A stretch of 34,561 bases of DNA from an uncultured Erysipelotrichaceae bacterium. Lineage in GTDB: Bacteria; Bacillota_I; Bacilli_A; RFN20; CAG-826. Location: the NCBI GenBank assembly GCA_900317165.1, contig ONFU01000008.1, positions 1 through 34,561 of the forward strand, written 5' to 3'. Positions within the stretch are counted from its first letter, which is position 1. Each line of letters starts with the position of its first letter. The notes below the pieces were generated by a model. It saw nothing but the letters and a program-made list of their open reading frames with translations. It was not told the origin of the DNA and searched no databases. The position numbers and the translations under genes are program-made. Below, in pieces: positions 1-6,717 of this stretch.

Positions 1-162
1 GAACTCCCCCACAGGAAAAAAGTAAGGAAGTCAACAACAGGGAAGACAATACAACCGGTTTTCTTTTCATGGGAAAGCCCTCTTTTCGTAGTTTGATTAT
101 AGAAAGGGCTAAATCTTCCGTTCAAGGAAGTAGGCCTAACCTTATTGATTTGGGCCTTAAAA

Positions 163-191
163 TGAAAGAAAAACCCAACCAAGCGGTTGGG
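163..191 (-). terminator. Rho-independent terminator of the 202-843 gene
   Basis: On the minus strand a perfect 7-bp stem (CCCAACC at 174-180 with GGTTGGG at 185-191, loop of four) lies about 11 nt after the stop codon and is followed by a T-rich run (TTTTTCTTT). This is a textbook intrinsic terminator for the small SPFH-like gene. Confidence 0.85.
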
Positions 192-201
192 CGTTTGTTC
201 T

Positions 202-843
202 TTAGGCTGCTTGTCTTCCACCAAGAGGTTCGATGATGTTAATTTTGAACTCGGTTGCCTCGATGTGGTATTCCTCGACGGCTTTGTTGATGATTGAGAG
301 GAGCTCCGCGGCGTTTTCCCTATAATCCTTAACGATGGTTAAGGCGTGACCTTGATCGGCGTAAAGACGGAGCTCATCGTTTAGTTTCTTAACGAGAAGG
401 TCTTGGATTTTCCCGGCGTAAGGATAGAAAGCAACGGGATCATTTACTTTGTAGGTCAAGGTGTAATGGACTTTGTAAAGAGCGTCCGGTCCGTTGTTGA
501 TGAAGAGCTTATCGGAAGAGAATTCGGCTTCCTTGGAGCTGATGATTGCCCCGACATGATCGCGGAAGGGAACGAGGAAATATTTTTGGTTCGGCTCGTT
601 GAGGACCTTGTGGATCTGTCCTCCCCTGACGATGATGGTCGTCGCTTCCGGGGTGGACCTAGTGACCCTACGGATTAAATAGACGACGATTATCAAGAGG
701 ACGATGGCCCCCAAAACGATATAAAGGACTGGGCTTTGGAAGATTTTCTTCAAGGATTCCAAAGATTGTCCGCCCGAGCCGCTGGAAGATCCACCTTCGC
801 TGGTGCTTGCTACGGAAGAGAGAATATTAAGTATTAAGTTCAT
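202..843 (-). CDS. Small membrane-anchored SPFH/band-7-like protein
   Basis: A 213-residue protein. A Ser/Gly-rich N-terminus (residues about 12-26) is followed by a single strong transmembrane helix (about 38-58) ending in basic residues (LIRRVTR), then a soluble domain. That domain reads like an SPFH/prohibitin beta-alpha module: two strands, the segment LYKVHYTLTYKVNDP near 122-136, then an alpha-helical stretch with DLLVKKLNDELR. SPFH proteins scaffold membrane microdomains; the assignment here rests on pattern similarity only. It is shorter than a typical SPFH protein and lacks the long coiled-coil C-terminus. The ATG at 843 has a GAGGT ribosome site about 7 nt upstream. It is monocistronic with its own terminator. 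A second, larger SPFH protein lies at 14226-15524. Confidence 0.6.
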   Translation of the reverse strand: MNLILNILSSVASTSEGGSSSGSGGQSLESLKKIFQSPVLYIVLGAIVLLIIVVYLIRRVTRSTPEATTIIVRGGQIHKVLNEPNQKYFLVPFRDHVGAIISSKEAEFSSDKLFINNGPDALYKVHYTLTYKVNDPVAFYPYAGKIQDLLVKKLNDELRLYADQGHALTIVKDYRENAAELLSIINKAVEEYHIEATEFKINIIEPLGGRQAA

Positions 844-919
844 AATTTTACCTCAAATAAGCTGGCAATGCTGACCGAAACATAGTTTAGCGCGTAAAAT
901 GCAAGAATTAAAGCCACCT

Positions 920-1115
920 AAAGAAAATGGGCACCTACCGAGGGCTCCAATCGCCCAGTTCAGTGTCCTGCCATTCACAGATGTACCTTTTTATGGGCCT
1001 GGCCTGATCTTTGCCACGTTTTCCGACGCGTCCAACGCAGAGGCCGCAAAGAGGACGGCTTTCGCTGGCTAAACTAAATATACACCAAGGAACAGGCGTT
1101 TCAATACCCCTTGGA
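920..1115. repeat. Tandem repeat copy 1 (about 196 bp)
   Basis: Begins AAAGAAAATGGGCACC and is repeated from 1116 with the same phase (928 aligns to 1124, period 196). Over the first 140 bases the copies differ at only a handful of positions. Toward the 3' end both have TATACACC, then a divergent stretch of about 15-20 nt, then CAATACCCC. In this copy the divergent block is bordered by a CCAAGG/CCTTGG inverted repeat. I do not recognise the element. Confidence 0.8.
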
Positions 1116-1311
1116 AAAGAAAATGGGCACCTACCGAGGGCTCCAATCGCCCAGTTCAGTGTCCTGCCATTCACAGGTGTACCTTTTGATGGGCCTGGCC
1201 TGATCTTTGCCACGTTTTTCTAACGCGTCCAGCCTAAGAGGCCGCAAAGAGGACGGCTTTCGCTGGCTGACTCCAATATACACCGGACGAGCCTTTTTGC
1301 AATACCCCCCC
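1116..1311. repeat. Tandem repeat copy 2 (about 196 bp)
   Basis: Second copy of the unit starting at 920. Conserved blocks include GGGCCTGGCCTGATCTTTGCC and GAGGCCGCAAAGAGGACGGC. Differences cluster in short patches near 1222-1240, 1268-1275 and between TATACACC and CAATACCC. A third start (GAAAAGAAAA) appears at the right edge but the similarity stops there. No transposase gene or clear terminal inverted repeats were found, so its nature is open. Confidence 0.8.
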
Positions 1312-1400
1312 GAAAAGAAAACGAGTTTTTCACTTTTTTCAAAAAAATGAGCCGTTTTTCGTTTTTCACCACTATTAGTTAGTAGAGGAACTTTTTTCAG

Positions 1401-1904
1401 ATGGGGCATGATATCAACGTCAAAAACATCGAGGAGGCCGTAAAGAGCCTCAACCACTACGCGAAAAAGGACCGCGGGCATTTCGACGTACGATTCAGGA
1501 ACGTCCACCTCTGCCTGCTGAACGAAACCATCGGAAGGACCATCTTCAGGAAGAACGACCTCTACGTCGATGCCTCTACTCTCTATGAGCTGATGCAACC
1601 AATCGGAAGACATAGATCTCACAACTCTCATGGCCTTGATCCTTTGCAAATCATCAATTGCCTCAACGATCTTAATAAAACCGTATCAATTATTCGTTCC
1701 CATCTTGATAGGCTTTGTGTCTTTACCAGTTACTTGGAGGATAAGAATAGCAGCATGATATTGGTTATCGATAGATGTTCTAATCTACCAAACAACCTAA
1801 CTGCCCTGGTCAATAAGCTCATCACCATATATCCAAAGAGGAAGGTTAGGGAGTATTTGAGTAGATGCAAAAAGGAAGATATTTTGTATTTGGGCCTGCC
1901 GTGA
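1401..1904 (+). CDS. Orphan protein, possible phage/toxin-type nuclease domain
   Basis: A 167-residue protein starting at an ATG with GAGGAAC about 11 nt upstream. I cannot name it firmly. The second half (about residues 75-167) has a layout I associate with the barnase/EndoU/ColicinE5-D/RelE-like nuclease domains found at the C-termini of phage MuF proteins and polymorphic toxins: HGL..LQIINCLNDLNK, a strand pair ending VFTSYLEDKN, SSMILVIDR, then ITIYPKRKVREYL and a short ILYLGL ending. This is a pattern impression, not a homology result. The first 65 codons are GC-rich (AAG, AAC, CTC, GAG) and the rest AT-richer, suggesting a chimeric or transferred gene. No partner antitoxin or immunity gene is adjacent. 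The stop codon sits in a hairpin. Confidence 0.45.
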   Translation: MGHDINVKNIEEAVKSLNHYAKKDRGHFDVRFRNVHLCLLNETIGRTIFRKNDLYVDASTLYELMQPIGRHRSHNSHGLDPLQIINCLNDLNKTVSIIRSHLDRLCVFTSYLEDKNSSMILVIDRCSNLPNNLTALVNKLITIYPKRKVREYLSRCKKEDILYLGLP

Positions 1905-1915
1905 AGGCCCATTTG
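1891..1915 (+). terminator. Hairpin over the stop codon, possible weak terminator
   Basis: TGGGCCT (1891-1897) pairs perfectly with AGGCCCA (1905-1911) across a 7-nt loop that contains the TGA stop of the 1401-1904 gene. The following T-run is short (TTTG), so termination would be weak; a longer T stretch occurs 20 nt further on. Confidence 0.4.
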
Positions 1916-1968
1916 CCGCAACCTTGTTGTTTTTCGACGTGAGATGAAAACGATAACGGACCTTCGCT

Positions 1969-1977
1969 TGCTACAAT
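1969..1977 (+). promoter_or_regulatory. Extended -10 promoter of the lipoprotein gene
   Basis: TGCTACAAT is an extended -10 element (TG-n-TACAAT) with no good -35. The predicted start of transcription, about 7 nt after the hexamer, falls on the ATG at 1984, and no SD sequence is present, so the message may be leaderless. Confidence 0.5.
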
Positions 1978-1983
1978 TATTCC

Positions 1984-4041
1984 ATGAAAACAAAACTGCT
2001 CTTTCCTTTAGCCCTATTGCTCATCGGATGTGGCAACGTTCCTTCTTCAAGTGAAACGTCAACCTCATCATCCGAATCCTTTTCGCTAGAAGAAGGGGAA
2101 GTCTTCGCTTACGTTAGGGAAGGAAAGGCCCATATAACTTGGAATTTCCCTGATCATTCTCTTTTTCGGGTTTATGGAAGTGATACCAAATATGGCACCT
2201 ATCAACTTTTAACGGAGAAAAACGGTATAAGGGGTTCCTCCTTTTCCACCCCATCATACCGTTATGGTTATTTCAAAGTTTCCGCCTATGAAGATGGGAA
2301 GGACATCTTTTTGGGCAAAGTCGTATCTCCTCTAGGGGATAACGCCCTCGTCATTGAGGAAAACGATGACCTAGCCAAGGTCCAAGAGGAGATCGACGAA
2401 AGACATAGCCACTTGGAAACCGCGGACGAAGGGCAATTCTCCAGTGACCGTTTCGCCGCCCTTTTCCTTCCTGGTCATTATGAAAGCATAGAAATGAAAC
2501 TTGGCTATTATTCCTCCGCTTTGGGCCTAGGAATGATCCCAGACGATACGGAGGTCGGAAGCCTTTATGTTTCCACTAACGTTCTTGGCAACAACAATTC
2601 GACCTGCACTTTTTGGCGCAACGCCATGAATCTTTCCTTCCCGGATTTCACCCAATTCGCGGTATCGCAGGCGACGTCCTTAAGAAGATGTCATTTCAAG
2701 ACCAATTTGGCATTGGCCCATACTTCCGGTTGGAGCTCTGGCGGATTCCTTGCGGATAGTAAAGTCGATATCCGCATCGAATCGCGTACCCAGCAGCAAT
2801 GGCTTTCCCGCAATGACGAGTTTGGGAAATGGAATGGCAATAGCCATAATTACGTTTTCTCCGGCTGCGTCGGTCAAATGCCCGCCCATTCCTGGAGCGA
2901 ATCAACCTCGAGGACCTCGATTTTGGAGAAGACCACCAAGATGGCCGAAGCCCCCTTCCTTTATGTCGATAATGGGGAATACAAAGTCTTCATCCCTTCT
3001 TTGCGCAAAGAATCGCAAGGCCTTTCCTGGAATGAATCCTCGATGGGCAAAGGAAGAAGCGAGTCGCTTGATTCCTTCTATGTGGCCTTGCCTTCAATCG
3101 ATGATTCCTCTTCCCTTAACGATGCCCTAAGCCAAGGCAAATCGATATTGTTCACTCCCGGAATCTACCATTTAGATACCCCGTTACACGTTAAAAAGGA
3201 GAATTCCGTCCTCATGGGAATCGGTTATCCAACCTTGCAGGTTAAGGACAGCAACGACCAAGGGGCCATCTTGATCGATGATGTCGATGGGGTTAGGGTT
3301 TCCTCCATCCTTTTGGATGCTGGGGCTTATTCCTCATATCTTCTAAAGGCCGGAAAGGAAAAAACCGATACCCGCCATAGCGATAATCCGCTTGTCCTAA
3401 GCGATTTGTTCTGCCGTATCGGCGGGAAGGAGAACGCCCATACCGAAGTCAACGATTCCGTCATCGTCTTCTCCAACGATACTATCGGGGATAACCTTTG
3501 GTTATGGAGAGCCGACCATTCTAGGGGCGTCGCCTGGAACGATAGCGAAGGCGAAGAAGGAAGGAAAACCTATGGTAATCCCGCCTACACGGGTTTAAGG
3601 GTCCTTGGGGACTATGTCAGCATGTATGGGTTGATGGTCGAGCATTTCGAGGAATACCAAACCTATTGGGCTGGCGAATACGGCGAGACCATCATGTATC
3701 AATCGGAGACCCCTTATAGGGTCCCTTCCCAAGACGAATGGTATAACAGTGAACTCGAAAAAGACGGATATGCCTCCTATAAAATCGCGGATAGGGTCGA
3801 CCACCATTTCGCTCTTGGAATAGGGATATACTGGGTTCATTACACCCATGATTTCCTTGAAAGCGCGATCGAAGCCCCAATTAAGGAAGGCATCGATTTG
3901 GAACACCTCGTCACCGTCACTTTCTCCGGCAATTCCACCGGAGGCATCCGCCATGTCGTCAATGACTTCGGAGATGCCGTTGGGGAAGACGGAGAATTTA
4001 GGGCTTTGGTGGAATCCTATCCTTTAAAAGAAGGACTTTGA
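1984..4041 (+). CDS. Surface lipoprotein with pectate-lyase-like beta-helix domain
   Basis: A 685-residue protein with a lipoprotein signal peptide (MKTKLLFPLALLLIGC, lipidated Cys16) and a Ser/Thr-rich linker (about 20-35). A fibronectin-like segment follows, where FRVYGSDTKYGTYQLL resembles the usual repair strand pattern. From about 120 there is a long right-handed beta-helix type region. Its features recall the GH55/pectate-lyase superfamily proteins: FLPGHYESIEMKLGYYSSALGLG, RRCHF, a GGFLADSKVD strand and QQQWLSRN, then a second set from about 395 (ILFTPGIYHLDTPL, GIGYPTLQV). It is likely exposed on the cell surface and polysaccharide-facing, but no catalytic residue can be assigned. Start choice: the signal peptide requires this ATG although it has no SD. 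It is monocistronic; the next gene has its own promoter. Confidence 0.7.
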   Translation: MKTKLLFPLALLLIGCGNVPSSSETSTSSSESFSLEEGEVFAYVREGKAHITWNFPDHSLFRVYGSDTKYGTYQLLTEKNGIRGSSFSTPSYRYGYFKVSAYEDGKDIFLGKVVSPLGDNALVIEENDDLAKVQEEIDERHSHLETADEGQFSSDRFAALFLPGHYESIEMKLGYYSSALGLGMIPDDTEVGSLYVSTNVLGNNNSTCTFWRNAMNLSFPDFTQFAVSQATSLRRCHFKTNLALAHTSGWSSGGFLADSKVDIRIESRTQQQWLSRNDEFGKWNGNSHNYVFSGCVGQMPAHSWSESTSRTSILEKTTKMAEAPFLYVDNGEYKVFIPSLRKESQGLSWNESSMGKGRSESLDSFYVALPSIDDSSSLNDALSQGKSILFTPGIYHLDTPLHVKKENSVLMGIGYPTLQVKDSNDQGAILIDDVDGVRVSSILLDAGAYSSYLLKAGKEKTDTRHSDNPLVLSDLFCRIGGKENAHTEVNDSVIVFSNDTIGDNLWLWRADHSRGVAWNDSEGEEGRKTYGNPAYTGLRVLGDYVSMYGLMVEHFEEYQTYWAGEYGETIMYQSETPYRVPSQDEWYNSELEKDGYASYKIADRVDHHFALGIGIYWVHYTHDFLESAIEAPIKEGIDLEHLVTVTFSGNSTGGIRHVVNDFGDAVGEDGEFRALVESYPLKEGL

Positions 4042-4043
4042 GG

Positions 4044-4072
4044 TTGTTATTTGCCTATAAGGCTTGTATAGT
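4044..4072 (+). promoter_or_regulatory. Promoter of the preQ1-controlled operon
   Basis: TTGTTA at 4044-4049 and TATAGT at 4067-4072 are separated by exactly 17 bp, a good housekeeping-sigma promoter. The predicted transcription start (about 4079) coincides with the first base of the riboswitch stem. Confidence 0.75.
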
Positions 4073-4078
4073 TGCCCA

Positions 4079-4126
4079 CGAAGATGTTCCTTGCCTAACC
4101 ATCTTCGAAATAAAAAACAAGGAGAA
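4079..4126 (+). promoter_or_regulatory. preQ1-I-like riboswitch
   Basis: Stem P1 is CGAAGATG (4079-4086) with CATCTTCG (4100-4107). The 13-nt loop starts TTC and the junction ends AACC, as in known preQ1-I aptamers (UUC...ACC). The tail at 4108-4125 is A-rich and runs straight into the ribosome site, closely like the AUAAAAAACUAAGGAG tail of the Bacillus aptamer. Loop CCTTG (4089-4093) can pair with tail CAAGG (4118-4122), forming the H-type pseudoknot and masking the SD. Ligand binding should therefore repress translation. Placement before a queuosine-precursor transporter fits. P1 is longer than in the best-known examples. Confidence 0.8.
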
Positions 4127-4131
4127 CTGAC

Positions 4132-4908
4132 GTGAAAAAACTCAAATCCCTTTTTCTAGAGGCCAAAGAGTTGATGCGGAGCGTGCCCTCACTTGTGGTC
4201 GCTTCTTTTTTGTTATCCCTCATCGGGATGAACCTATTGGCCAACAAGAGCATCAACCTTCCCCTCGACTTCATGGCCTTAGATGCCGGCATCCTCTTTT
4301 CCTGGGTGTGCTTCCTTTCGATGGATGTCACGATCAGAAGGTTCGGCTTAAGGGCCGCTAACATCCTGACGGTCATCGGACTCTTATTTAACCTCTTCCT
4401 CGCCTTGATATTCTTCCTCGCCGCGATTATCCCTGGCGTGTGGGGCGAATCATTCGTTCCAGGAAGCGAAGATATCATCAACAATGCCTTAAACGGCACG
4501 TTTAGGGGAACTTGGTATGTCCTTTTAGGTTCTTCCGCGGCCTTCTTGGTTTCCGCCTTAACCAACAACTTCCTTAATTTCGGTCTAGGAAAAGTCTTTA
4601 GGGGAGAAGGGAAAGGCAGCTTCTACGCAAGAAGCCTTATCTCGACCTTTGTCGGCCAATTTGTCGATAATCTGGTCTTTGCCCTTATCGTCTCCCTCCA
4701 TTTCTTTGGATGGACCATCACCCAGTGTTTCGTCTGCGCCCTAACAGGCGCGGTTGTTGAACTTCTCTTCGAGGCCATCTTCTCCCCGATTGGCTATAGG
4801 GTAGTCAAAAAATGGGAGAAAGAAGGAGTCGGGGAAGGCTACCTCAAATTGATTAGAAGCAAAAAGGAGGAACCCATACATGAAAATATTGATAACGGGA
4901 ACGAGTAG
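4132..4908 (+). CDS. VUT-family (YhhQ-like) queuosine-precursor transporter
   Basis: A 258-residue integral membrane protein with about six hydrophobic segments (roughly 18-36, 50-66, 75-100, 128-146, 170-190, 195-222). It carries features I associate with the Vut_1/COG1738 family: LDAGILFSWVCFLSMDV followed by RFG, and RSLISTFVGQFVDNLVF in the second half. Family members import preQ0/preQ1/queuine, which fits the preQ1-I-like riboswitch in its leader. The start is a GTG at 4132 with AAGGAGAA 5 nt upstream; that SD is the riboswitch expression platform. The charged C-terminal tail (about 223-258) is cytoplasmic. It overlaps the next gene by 29 bp, so both should be co-translated and co-regulated. 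Confidence 0.75.
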   Translation: MKKLKSLFLEAKELMRSVPSLVVASFLLSLIGMNLLANKSINLPLDFMALDAGILFSWVCFLSMDVTIRRFGLRAANILTVIGLLFNLFLALIFFLAAIIPGVWGESFVPGSEDIINNALNGTFRGTWYVLLGSSAAFLVSALTNNFLNFGLGKVFRGEGKGSFYARSLISTFVGQFVDNLVFALIVSLHFFGWTITQCFVCALTGAVVELLFEAIFSPIGYRVVKKWEKEGVGEGYLKLIRSKKEEPIHENIDNGNE

Positions 4909-5530
4909 AGGCATCGGCAAGGCCATTGCCAAGAAGTTCCTCCAAGAAGGCCATGAAGTCTATGGCATGGATCTTCTGCCTTCTTCCATAGAGCATCCTA
5001 ACTACATCCATTTCATCCATGATGTTCGTGAAGCGGATTATCCGGAAATCATGGGGTTGGAAGCGGTTATCAATAACGCGGGTGTCTCCAACGAAGGGGA
5101 AAGCGATATCGAGACCAATGCCTTAGGAACGATTAGGCTATCCGAACATTATCTCAAAGCGAATTCCCCGAAGGTCTTTCTCAACATCGCAAGTGCTTCC
5201 GCGCGTAATGGATCGGAATTCCCTTATTATGTCGCTTCGAAAGCCGCGGTCGTCGCCTATACAAAGAATCTAGCTTCGCGTATCGCTTCCTATGGAGGTA
5301 TAGCTAACACCATTTCTCCTGGAGGCGTTCTAACGGAAAGCAACAACAGAGTCCTTCTAGACGAGAAGAAGAAGGAAGAGGCGATTGGCGAATCGCTCCT
5401 TGGCAAGTGGGCCAAGGTTGAGGAGATCGCCGAATGGGCCTATTTCCTCGTCACCAAAAACAAATCGATGACGGGTGAGGACATCCTCATCGATAATGGC
5501 GAGATCCTCAAATCAAACTTTGTTTGGTAA
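4880..5530 (+). CDS. Short-chain dehydrogenase/reductase (SDR)
   Basis: A 216-residue classical SDR with an N-terminal Rossmann motif TGTSRGIG (residues 7-14), NNAG near 65-68, a catalytic Ser in NIASAS and the YYVASK active-site Tyr/Lys pair near 114-119, followed by NTISPGG. It would be a cytosolic NAD(P)H-dependent oxidoreductase; the substrate is unknown. FabG-like 3-oxoacyl-ACP reductases look similar but run about 245 residues. SD AAGGAGG (4863-4869) lies inside the preceding gene, 10 nt before the ATG. Its position downstream of a preQ1-type riboswitch suggests shared regulation with precursor uptake, though no link of an SDR to queuosine metabolism is established here. Confidence 0.85.
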   Translation: MKILITGTSRGIGKAIAKKFLQEGHEVYGMDLLPSSIEHPNYIHFIHDVREADYPEIMGLEAVINNAGVSNEGESDIETNALGTIRLSEHYLKANSPKVFLNIASASARNGSEFPYYVASKAAVVAYTKNLASRIASYGGIANTISPGGVLTESNNRVLLDEKKKEEAIGESLLGKWAKVEEIAEWAYFLVTKNKSMTGEDILIDNGEILKSNFVW

Positions 5531-5533
5531 AAG

Positions 5534-5569
5534 AAAACCTTCATTCACAATGGATGAAGGTTTTTTGGT
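5534..5569. terminator. Bidirectional intrinsic terminator
   Basis: AAAACCTTCAT (5534-5544) pairs with ATGAAGGTTTT (5554-5564) across a 9-nt loop. A T-run follows on the plus strand, and the A-run at the other end gives a T-run on the minus strand. It lies between the convergent SDR and plsX genes and can serve both. Confidence 0.9.
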
Positions 5570-6598
5570 TTAGGCTTCTTGTTTCGCGGCGAGCTTGGCG
5601 TTTTCCTCGTCGATAGCTTTGGCAATTGTTTCCTGGATGTTCTTCTTCAATAGGTCATGGGCTTCAAGGAGGGAGAGGCAAATCGCGTCATGCTTAGCCT
5701 TTCCATGGGCCTTGAGGACCAGTTTCTTGACCCCAAGAAGCGGGGCGCTAGCCTTCTTCGCGGCCTTGATGAGTTCGCTAATCTTTCCGAGATGTTTCTT
5801 CATCGTCAAGGCCCCGAGTTTGGTTAGGATGTTCGTATAGAAGACGCCTTTGAAAAGTCCTGAAATCCATAACGCGGTATCCTCGATTGTCTTTACGAAG
5901 ATATTTCCCCAGAAACCATCGCAGACAACCGCGTCGGCTTGGTTATGTACGACATGGTCGGCTTCGATGTTGCCAACGAAATTAAGGTCCGCCTCTTTTA
6001 GAAGGTCGTATGTTTCCTTGGCTAAGGCATTCCCCTTTCCTTCCTCGGCCCCGACATTAAGGAGACCGATGCGAGGATTTTCGAGTCCGATGCCCTTCAA
6101 ATAGGCGTTGACCATGACGGCGAATTGGACGAGGTATTCTGGTTTGCAATCCATGTTGGCCCCGGCGTCAAGCAGTCTGACAAGCTCCCCGTTTTTCTCA
6201 GTGGGCATCGTCGCAAGGAGGGCTGGCCTTTTGACTCCAGGAAGCCTCCCTAATTTGAAGATAGCTCCGCTAAGGACGGCTCCGGTTGGCCCAGCGGTAA
6301 CGACTCCACCGACGTCTTCGCGGTTTTTGGCGGTATCATAAGCCATGGCCAAAGAGCATTTCGGTTTGCTCGTTAAGAAAGAGGCGGGATGGTCCGTATT
6401 GAGGACCGCTTCATCGGATTCGACGATTTCCACGCGGCTCAAATCAGCGCCTTCCTCTTTGATTTTGGCTTCGATTTCATCTTTTCTTCCGACGATGATA
6501 AGCTCGAGATCGCTTTCCTTTTTCAAAGCCTCCGCGGCTCCAAGAAGGATTTCGTTTGGGGCGTTATCGCCGCCTAATGCATCTAGGACTATTTTCAT
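5570..6598 (-). CDS. plsX: Phosphate acyltransferase PlsX
   Basis: A 342-residue protein with the PlsX signature N-terminus MKIVLDALGGDNAP, then VVTAGPTGAVLSGAIFKLGR, RPALLATMP, LLDAGANMDCKPEYLVQFA, LLNVGAEEGKGN, and ADAVVCDGFWGNIFVKTIE. PlsX converts acyl-ACP and phosphate to acyl-phosphate, feeding PlsY in phospholipid synthesis; it is a peripheral membrane enzyme. The frame is open back to 6670, but the family start is the ATG at 6598, which has an AGGAG site about 9 nt upstream; the 24 extra residues are rejected. fabD/fabG/acpP, often clustered with plsX in Bacilli, are not in this window. No FapR-type operator was recognised upstream. Confidence 0.95.
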   Translation of the reverse strand: MKIVLDALGGDNAPNEILLGAAEALKKESDLELIIVGRKDEIEAKIKEEGADLSRVEIVESDEAVLNTDHPASFLTSKPKCSLAMAYDTAKNREDVGGVVTAGPTGAVLSGAIFKLGRLPGVKRPALLATMPTEKNGELVRLLDAGANMDCKPEYLVQFAVMVNAYLKGIGLENPRIGLLNVGAEEGKGNALAKETYDLLKEADLNFVGNIEADHVVHNQADAVVCDGFWGNIFVKTIEDTALWISGLFKGVFYTNILTKLGALTMKKHLGKISELIKAAKKASAPLLGVKKLVLKAHGKAKHDAICLSLLEAHDLLKKNIQETIAKAIDEENAKLAAKQEA

Positions 6599-6684
6599 AT
6601 TCGCAATCTCCTGCCCATATTTTAGGACCATTGTTTCCCTTTCGCTAGCGCCAGCATAAACATGATGCATACGCGCGCCTTTTA

Positions 6685-6693
6685 TGCTACGAT
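6685..6693 (+). promoter_or_regulatory. Extended -10 promoter for the zinc-ribbon/ABC operon
   Basis: TGCTACGAT (TG-n-TACGAT) lies 25 bp upstream of the ATG at 6718, between it and the divergent plsX. No matching -35 is evident. Same form as the elements at 1969, 14167, 21977 and 24975. Confidence 0.45.
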
Positions 6694-6717
6694 ATGCACT
6701 CGCGATAGGGACGAAGC

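Larger units (their letters stand above)
844..1400. other. Gene-poor accessory stretch holding a tandem duplication
   Basis: No convincing gene lies here. Bases 844-919 are the 5' leader region of the minus-strand SPFH-like gene. Bases 920-1311 are two copies of an approximately 196-bp repeat. Bases 1312-1400 are T- and A-rich with imperfect inverted runs (CGAAAA and TTTTTCG) leading to the ribosome site of the 1401 gene. Open frames on both strands simply reflect the two repeat copies. Confidence 0.6.

Noticed and set aside
3-233. Open plus-strand frame running from the window edge to 233
   Set aside because: It would read through the minus-strand terminator hairpin and into the 3' end of the SPFH-like gene, and the peptide shows no recognisable family. 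It cannot be excluded as the tail of an off-window gene but is not supported.
935-1649. Minus- and plus-strand open frames across the tandem repeat (for example 935-1213 minus, 1011-1223 plus, 1131-1649 minus)
   Set aside because: They are the same repeat read twice, lack ribosome sites, and the longest is antisense to the 1401 gene.
6599-6670. 24-residue N-terminal extension of PlsX
   Set aside because: The PlsX family starts at MKIVLDALGGDNAP and only that ATG has an AGGAG site.
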